Source of the DNA: Bacteroidales bacterium | GTDB taxonomy: Bacteria > Bacteroidota > Bacteroidia > Bacteroidales > UBA1402 | Length of the DNA: 5,022 nt | Assembly: GCA_012511135.1 (NCBI GenBank) | Contig: JAAZGQ010000263.1 | Coordinates: 1 to 5,022, forward strand | Reading direction: 5' to 3' | Shown here: positions 1 to 5,022 of the stretch, piece after piece | How positions within the stretch are numbered: the stretch's first letter is position 1 | How the letters are laid out: each line of letters opens with the position of its first letter | Made by a program: the position numbers and the translations under genes | Notes under the pieces: model-generated | What the model saw: the letters and a program-made list of their open reading frames with translations, nothing else | What the model was told of the DNA's origin: nothing | Databases searched by the model: none

Positions 1-966
1 ATACTGCACCTGTCCGGCTTCGACCAGCTGGCCTCCGCTTATACTCAGATTCAGACTGCGCGATGTACGGAGTTCCGTTTTTACACTCATTCCGTTTTTT
101 AAAGTGGTCTGGATATTTATCAGAGGACTGAACGATTCAGTCAGGCTGATGCTGCTGATATCGTACATGGACGAAGGCAGAGGATTGCCTGTCAGCACAT
201 CCCTGACAAAACCAAAATCCTGCTCTCCTGCCCCTACAAAATTATTGTACGAGGAATAGGAGGTTACGTTGTAAGCACAATTGTAAGCGTGATTCAGCGT
301 AATCGACCTGAAATGCCTGACCAGAAATGGAATTTTGGACAAACCATCGTAGGATATACTCCAATTGGGCAGCATGGCTTTTAAAGAAGGGAAAATATCC
401 AAACTGCCTTTGTGCGCAGAACGGCCGGTATAAGCGGCCATAAAGGCGGGAATCAATACGTCAGCCGAATTCAGATCAACACTGCCGTATTGTTCGTCAT
501 AGGGTTTACCGACCAGCTCTGTGCCAGCCAGAAAACCTTCGTTGGGATAACTGAGCCCTTCAAGTCTTTTCTGCAGACGAGCTGCAACCACAGAGCGGTT
601 TTGCACAAAACGCTCAAAATGCCTGGAATAATAGCCGTCTTTGGCCGAAGAACCCCCAAAAGAAGTCAGCAATGCTATGCCGGACATCGAAAAACTTCCT
701 GTCTGAGTGCGGGGCATGCCGTCAATCATGTATTGCACCTGTTTGTTGCTGTTACTGCTGCGCTGGGCGTTCAATTCTATCCTTAGCCCCTGAATCGGCA
801 GCACAGAGGACTTTATCCTTAAGGTTTTATTTTCGGTATAAATAGCCGGCGAAACCACCGAGTCAGACATTACCAGCCAATTTCTGGCCAGGGATTGTTG
901 CAGGTAATCATTGGAATAAAAACCGCTGGCAAAATCCCAGCCGGGAGCTCTGCCAAATTGCTGATC
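1..966 (-). pseudogene. sprA: SprA C-terminal continuation, separated from the rest of sprA by an in-frame stop; runs off the left edge
   Basis: This 322-codon stretch (w1353-1674) continues the upstream frame without a shift. It begins DQQFGRAPGWDFASGFYSND, matching the SprA pattern in which a PGF.P..G motif is followed by an APG.DFA.G segment. It goes on through SLARNWLV, FPSLKAMLPNWSISYDGLSK (about w1541-1560) and ITLNHAYNCAYNV, to NIQTTLKNGMSVKTELRTS and RSLNLSISGGQLVEAGQVQY at the edge. These are the late barrel strands of SprA, so the native C-terminus should be about 130-160 residues further left. There is no other stop and no sign of decay. The stop leaves it without a start of its own: the first ATG is at 870-868, 32 codons into the fragment and in the middle of conserved sequence, so a separate gene is unlikely. 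It is best treated as part of one sprA that is either a recent nonsense pseudogene or intact with a sequence error. Confidence 0.85.
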
Positions 967-969
967 TTA
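967..969 (-). other. sprA: Premature in-frame TAA within sprA
   Basis: Read on the minus strand, the codons are TTC (F, 972-970), TAA (969-967), GAT (D, 966-964), CAG, CAA, TTT, GGC, AGA, GCT, CCC. SprA homology runs up to the TAA (PGFRPETGLIF) and resumes directly after it in the same frame (DQQFGRAPGWDF). This points to a substitution rather than an indel. Codons one base away from TAA include GAA, CAA, AAA, TAC, TAT, TTA and TCA. No other in-frame stop occurs in the remaining 1,673 codons, which argues against a reassigned TAA. I see no terminator-like hairpin after it. Confidence 0.9.
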
Positions 970-3900
970 GAATATCAATCCTGTTTCCGGCCTGAATCCG
1001 GGAATGGTCAAACCATCTGTCTGATCGTATGTGATTTGGAGATTACGTACGCTCATCAGCAAACGCGAACCCAACTGCAGGGCTTTGTACCAATCTTTGT
1101 CGTCCAGTGAAGGTTTCTGAACTATAAGCAATTTTATTTGCATACTGTCTCTGCTCCTAACACTCAAAACATTCTCATCCTGCACTTTATAACGCAAGGC
1201 AACCTCTTTGCCATCGGCATCTACAGCCCTGATTATTAAACGTTTATTTTTCAGATTGTGTTTAACTTCGATTTCTTTGCCCGGTAGTAGACTCAATTCT
1301 TTTTCAAATTTGCCGGCCTCTTTTTGGGGCGCCGTACGTTGATTGCTGGAAAGCCTTCCGGTAGACGAAGTAGTGTTTCTGCCCGAAGAAGCATATTTCT
1401 GATTAACCTCACTCAAGAAGTCTGACTTATTGTAGAGGGTTTCAAAATTAAAAGAAGGATTGAAGCTGATATTTCTAATGTTAGATATAATATTTCCCAT
1501 CTCCAGATCCTTGATCTCTGCACTTTTGTCCCATTTGTAAGTGGCGGTATACTGAGCGTTGGCAGTAATAAAATCCAGAACAGGAATACGATTGAATGGA
1601 ATACTCCAGGTATACCTGATGCTTTGCTGGTAATTCAGGGGACTGCCCAAAGTCCTGATACTCTGTCGCACCGTATCTTTCCAGTTTTCGTATTCATCGG
1701 GATAGAGCATTTTATTTACCGGTGCATTCATAGTTTCCTGAATACGAGAACTGTTGTTAGTGGTAAAATTGAATTTCATATTCTTGGTGAAATTCCAGGT
1801 CAGGTTGAAATCGGTGTTCCAGAGGAAGTTTTTACTGAAATTCAAAGGAATATTGTTGAGCAGGTTCAAAGAGGTCAGATCGCGATTCTGAAGTTCGTAA
1901 TAATAGCGCGACAAACGACTGCCGAAAGTAATGGAATTGGGTATCCAGGTCAGATTGAATTCTTTGATCATCCTGAGCCAGGGCGACTTTAGTTTCTCGC
2001 TTTTGGCAAAGGGCTCCCAGGCTTTGAGCGGAGAACTGTAGCCATAGTTAAAGCCGGCGTTTATGTTACGCGTGATTTCGTATTCTGTGCTGGCGTCGTG
2101 TTTATAGGTTTCGCTGTAACTGCCCGAGGCAGAAAAATTGGCCGGGTCTATAGGCAGTGGCGTTTTACTCTTGATATTCAGGCGCAAATTAGATACATTC
2201 AAATTACGGACATTCATTATTTTTGAACTGTAATCCAGAATGGAGTCTTTCTCCGCCTTAGTATTGGCCGTATTCAGTACATCATCAAGCAAGAGGTCCT
2301 GATTGAGAGGATCGTATTTGGGTGTATGGCTCTGACGGGAAATGGCATAATAGATCGGGAAATTCAAAATTCCGGGCTTGGGGTAAAGCTTGCCAAGGTC
2401 TAAACTCATGGCCAGATTCATCAGTTTGTAATCTTCCAGCCTGCGTTCGGCCACCCGCTGTTCAATGCCGCCAAAACCTACCGATTCGTAACGTCCGGCA
2501 AAAGTGACCGTTCCCAAATCGGAGACAGCCAGAGTTGCATTAGTCATGGCCGCCCAACCGCCCTGATTGGCAAATCCTTTCAATCTCAGTTCATTTACCC
2601 AGACTTCTACCGATTTCAAAGTCGTCCCGTTGTTGCGGATTCCAATCATAATGGTTTTTACTTCCGACAGGCTGGGGTTACCCATTATACTAACTTTGTT
2701 CTTTTCTCTGGCGGGATCGTATTCAAAATAGGCCCTGGTATAATTAATTCCCCCGGCTTGCGAGTTACGCCTGTTTTTGATGGAAGTAAGCAATTCAAAA
2801 GGCAGATCAATAAAATTTTCGTCCGGCCATACCGATTCAGGATTATGGATATTGGCTTGCGAGATTTTCAGAGGTACTTCGTACTCGTAATAATTGTTCT
2901 GGTAGTCGGAGCCCAAACGGATAAAGACCGTCATTTCGTAATTGGCCGGCGGATTCAAGTCTTCGGGCAGGGCTTCGCCATGCACAAACAGCTGGAGACG
3001 TTCGTATTGCCTGAAGTCCAGCCCGGTGTTTTTGTATACAGCCCGGGCATCTCCCGGAGCCAGTTGCCTTAGCTTCAATGCCAGAGACTGTTCGTTTTGC
3101 TGATACACTCCCGGCTGGCCGGGGTCTCCTTCCCGCTCTACTCCGGGAGGCAAGACGTAGTGGATGGGCTCACGCGAAGAATTTTCTTCCAGGTCGACCG
3201 TAGTGACTTCCATCATGGTTTCGGCGGAAGGCACTACATCCGTGGGAGCCAGGTCTTTGGTATAAACCCGCCAGTCGCCCCTGACCAGATCCAGGCTACC
3301 AAAACGCAGTATAGTGCTGTCCTGAAAACCGGTCAGAAACATCCGTATAAAGCGGATGCTGTTGAATCCGTTTATGGTTCCTATTCTTTTGTCGTAGTCC
3401 CTGACGGGTATTTTGAACTGATACCAGGTAACTGACTCAGATTTACCGTTTTTCAGGCGTACCGTCGAAGTCCTTTTGTCGTTCACGTAGTTTTGCCCTA
3501 TTTCCAGGTCTTCTTTCCTCAGCGACACTTTATATTGATAATAACGCTCTGTTTCATTCAGGGTAAAGTCGGCGTTGATGTCTTCCACATCGGGCAAGGT
3601 GGTGGAAGCTGTTTCGTAACTTTCTCCGGTATCGGCACTGGCCTGGGAATTGCCCTGAGTTCCACTATAGTATTTATAGCGATCCAGGATACTGGTTTTG
3701 AAACGGTCGTAATCGCTGCCCCGGTAATAATGGTAATTATCGCCCGAAGGATCGTTCAGGGGCGAAAAGGGATCGTTTCTCCAGCGTTCCAGCACATCCG
3801 GATTCAGGGAATTTTCGATGGCATTCAGATAATCGGCTCTCCTTTCGGCCTCTTCTTCATCGTCAAGACCGTCCAGTCCTACATCCTGTACAGCCCTGAT

Positions 3901-5022
3901 GCCCTGGGTATTGTCAAAGGCGTAGACGTTGACGGTTTTGTTGGAAACCTTGCCCCAAACAGTTTCGGACACATAACTCTGATCGCTGCCCATAGGCAAG
4001 CCGTTTTCAAAAGATTTGCGGCCATCTTTGAGTACATCTTCCGAGATTTCACCCAGGTTAAAATACAACTCTCCACCGGTGTTCACACTAAGGCTGTCGT
4101 AAATATAGGGATCCATCAACCAAAACTCAATGTATTCCACGTTAGCTGCCTCAAAATTTGTCATGCTCGATTCTATGCGTCGCATGATGCCTCCCCAGCG
4201 CTGTTCAGGATTGGCCAGCGTTCCGTCTGCTTGCATGCCCTCTGCGTCAAAATTGTAAGGCCCTCTTTGTTGAGGATAATAGGCAATATTCATTACCGAA
4301 AGCAAACCCGTCTGATTAAACTGCAGATCCCGGTCGGGATAGATTTCTTTTTCGTTTACAGCCCGAACGTAATGATTGGACAATTGTTCCTCGTCGTTCC
4401 GGATATGGTCGGGAGTTTGTGACCGGCTTTGAGTAAAAATAGGATCAACGGTGTACCAGGACATCAAAGCCCGGTTCATACCGTAACGCAAATCATTGGA
4501 ATAGGCGGCTTCCGGGAATAATCCTCCCATGGGATCGTAGGGCGTACTGGCCAAAAACCATTGGGTAATATCTCTCAGGCTGAAGGTCTTTTTGGCTGCT
4601 TCAAAATCATCAACGTAAACTGTGTTATCAATTTGTTTTGATTCTCCGGGGACTAATTGAGCTACTTCGGCTTTGACTGTCAGTTGGGATGGTTTGGTTA
4701 CGTTGATCAGGGGTAATTTATCTATCAGGTTGGTCAGAGCCTGCGATTGTAGGGTAAATCCGGTGTTGAGCCCCATTATGGTATTGTTAAGGGGCTCAGT
4801 GTTCATGTCTACTTTATTGGTCAGTGGCTTTTCGGAAAGATGCATCAAAGTGGCTCCCAGACTGAAGTCCTTACTAAATGCGTACTCCATATTAAAACCG
4901 GCCAGCGATTTGCGCACCATATTGTAAATGCCCTGGTCTTCGCAGGTAGCATTGATGGTAGTTCCCGAAGACAAGAGATTTTCGGTTATAATGCTTACTG
5001 TTCCCGAGTTGTAGTCTACAAC
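967..5022 (-). CDS. sprA: SprA/Sov, T9SS outer-membrane translocon, main fragment (no start in window, ends at premature TAA)
   Basis: SprA is the very large outer-membrane beta-barrel that carries folded T9SS cargo to the cell surface; it is also needed for gliding in flavobacteria. The 1,351 codons seen carry recognisable SprA blocks in order: LSEKPLTNKV (w62-71), YVDDFEA (w136-142) followed by a WFLASTP stretch, NHYVRAV (w216-222), RGPYNFD (w253-259), WGGIMRR (w276-282), EYIEFWLMDP (w296-305), DVGLDGLDDEEE (w380-391), DPSGDNYHYYRG (w424-435), TLPDVEDIN (w475-483), SIRFIRMFLT (w555-564), LVRGDWRVY (w579-587), PPGVERE (w625-631), QQNEQSL (w641-647), DFRQYERLQLF (w669-679) and VEVWVNELRL (w805-814). 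Aromatic, alternating beta-strand sequence follows. The frame is open to the right edge and already reads as SprA there (VVDYNSGTVSI), so the TTG at 4972-4974 is internal and the start and signal peptide lie outside. Only one cysteine (w27) was found. Family assignment rests on remembered motifs, not a search, but their number and order make it very secure. Confidence 0.95.
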   Translation of the reverse strand, partial: VVDYNSGTVSIITENLLSSGTTINATCEDQGIYNMVRKSLAGFNMEYAFSKDFSLGATLMHLSEKPLTNKVDMNTEPLNNTIMGLNTGFTLQSQALTNLIDKLPLINVTKPSQLTVKAEVAQLVPGESKQIDNTVYVDDFEAAKKTFSLRDITQWFLASTPYDPMGGLFPEAAYSNDLRYGMNRALMSWYTVDPIFTQSRSQTPDHIRNDEEQLSNHYVRAVNEKEIYPDRDLQFNQTGLLSVMNIAYYPQQRGPYNFDAEGMQADGTLANPEQRWGGIMRRIESSMTNFEAANVEYIEFWLMDPYIYDSLSVNTGGELYFNLGEISEDVLKDGRKSFENGLPMGSDQSYVSETVWGKVSNKTVNVYAFDNTQGIRAVQDVGLDGLDDEEEAERRADYLNAIENSLNPDVLERWRNDPFSPLNDPSGDNYHYYRGSDYDRFKTSILDRYKYYSGTQGNSQASADTGESYETASTTLPDVEDINADFTLNETERYYQYKVSLRKEDLEIGQNYVNDKRTSTVRLKNGKSESVTWYQFKIPVRDYDKRIGTINGFNSIRFIRMFLTGFQDSTILRFGSLDLVRGDWRVYTKDLAPTDVVPSAETMMEVTTVDLEENSSREPIHYVLPPGVEREGDPGQPGVYQQNEQSLALKLRQLAPGDARAVYKNTGLDFRQYERLQLFVHGEALPEDLNPPANYEMTVFIRLGSDYQNNYYEYEVPLKISQANIHNPESVWPDENFIDLPFELLTSIKNRRNSQAGGINYTRAYFEYDPAREKNKVSIMGNPSLSEVKTIMIGIRNNGTTLKSVEVWVNELRLKGFANQGGWAAMTNATLAVSDLGTVTFAGRYESVGFGGIEQRVAERRLEDYKLMNLAMSLDLGKLYPKPGILNFPIYYAISRQSHTPKYDPLNQDLLLDDVLNTANTKAEKDSILDYSSKIMNVRNLNVSNLRLNIKSKTPLPIDPANFSASGSYSETYKHDASTEYEITRNINAGFNYGYSSPLKAWEPFAKSEKLKSPWLRMIKEFNLTWIPNSITFGSRLSRYYYELQNRDLTSLNLLNNIPLNFSKNFLWNTDFNLTWNFTKNMKFNFTTNNSSRIQETMNAPVNKMLYPDEYENWKDTVRQSIRTLGSPLNYQQSIRYTWSIPFNRIPVLDFITANAQYTATYKWDKSAEIKDLEMGNIISNIRNISFNPSFNFETLYNKSDFLSEVNQKYASSGRNTTSSTGRLSSNQRTAPQKEAGKFEKELSLLPGKEIEVKHNLKNKRLIIRAVDADGKEVALRYKVQDENVLSVRSRDSMQIKLLIVQKPSLDDKDWYKALQLGSRLLMSVRNLQITYDQTDGLTIPGFRPETGLIF
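1303..1395 (-). other. sprA: Ser/Thr/Asn-rich low-complexity linker in SprA
   Basis: Residues w1210-1240 are dominated by Ser, Thr, Gly, Asn, Arg and Gln (for example SSGRNTTSSTGRL), then by Lys and Glu. They separate aromatic beta-strand sequence before (FNFETLYNKSDFLSEVNQKY) from a more globular-looking segment after (w1244-1274, LLPGKEIEVKH onward, rich in alternating Lys/Glu/Val/Ile). This looks like a flexible, exposed loop between barrel strands. That is inferred from composition only. Confidence 0.5.
3601..3663 (-). other. sprA: Polar loop in SprA ahead of the TLPDVEDIN motif
   Basis: Residues w454-474 (GTQGNSQASADTGESYETAS and the next residue) form a short Gly/Ser/Thr/Asn/Gln stretch between the conserved DPSGDNYHYYRG block and TLPDVEDIN (w475-483). 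SprA homologues, as I recall them, vary in length and sequence at this place, consistent with a surface loop. No function can be assigned. Confidence 0.4.

Noticed and set aside
967..969. Genetic-code change with TAA read as an amino acid
   Set aside because: TAA, TAG and TGA occur nowhere else in 1,673 codons of this gene; a reassigned codon would be expected to recur. Bacteroidota are also not known for TAA reassignment.
940..1000. A frameshift between two sprA fragments
   Set aside because: Translating triplet by triplet shows the same frame on both sides. Only the TAA codon is out of place, so an indel is not needed to explain it.
412..3435. Several plus-strand open frames of 60-125 codons (412-786, 895-1110, 1624-1992, 2322-2507, 2758-3072, 3097-3435)
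   Set aside because: They are antisense shadows of sprA; all but 2322-2507 lie in the complementary codon register. None has a recognisable domain, and all overlap well-supported SprA sequence.
3493..4422. A 309-codon plus-strand open frame opposite sprA, with hydrophobic, membrane-like composition
   Set aside because: It uses the same triplet register as the minus-strand sprA codons, so it stays open only because sprA here avoids TTA, CTA and TCA codons. The minus strand carries dense, ordered SprA motifs throughout the same interval, and the plus product resembles nothing I recognise.
4673..4927. An 84-codon plus-strand open frame near the right edge
   Set aside because: It overlaps the conserved LSEKPLTNKV region of SprA on the other strand and has no family resemblance.
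4972..4974. TTG as a possible start of a 1,335-residue protein
   Set aside because: The frame stays open for 16 more codons to the edge, and those codons (VVDYNSGTVSIITENL) already match SprA. No signal peptide follows the TTG.

Overview
The whole window lies inside one gene, read on the minus strand: sprA (called sov in Porphyromonas gingivalis). It encodes the giant outer-membrane translocon of the type IX secretion system (T9SS). The frame is set by plus-strand triplets starting at position 1. It is open from the right edge (5022) to the left edge (1) except for one codon, so neither the true start nor the true C-terminus is present. Residues are numbered here from the right edge: w1 is the codon at 5020-5022 and w1674 is the codon at 1-3. 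SprA proteins are usually about 2,400 residues long. I therefore estimate that roughly 550-600 N-terminal residues lie beyond the right edge and about 130-160 C-terminal residues beyond the left edge.

Organism: a member of the Bacteroidota. SprA/Sov is restricted to that phylum, and the protein's style fits: aromatic- and Asn-rich beta-barrel sequence, almost no cysteine, moderate GC. The wording of the conserved blocks is closer to my memory of Bacteroidales proteins than of Flavobacteriia, but I cannot place it below that.

Layout, in transcription order. Positions 5022 to 970 encode 1,351 residues carrying the dense run of SprA family motifs. Positions 969-967 are an in-frame TAA. Positions 966 to 1 encode a further 322 residues in the same frame. 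This second part is clearly the continuation of SprA, with no other stop and no frame change.

The single TAA is the one notable thing here. If real, it removes roughly the last fifth of the translocon, including the strands that close the barrel, and should disable T9SS secretion unless it is suppressed. It could equally be a base-call or assembly error. I see no intergenic DNA, RNA gene, mobile element, CRISPR array, promoter or terminator, and no sign of a new biological system.
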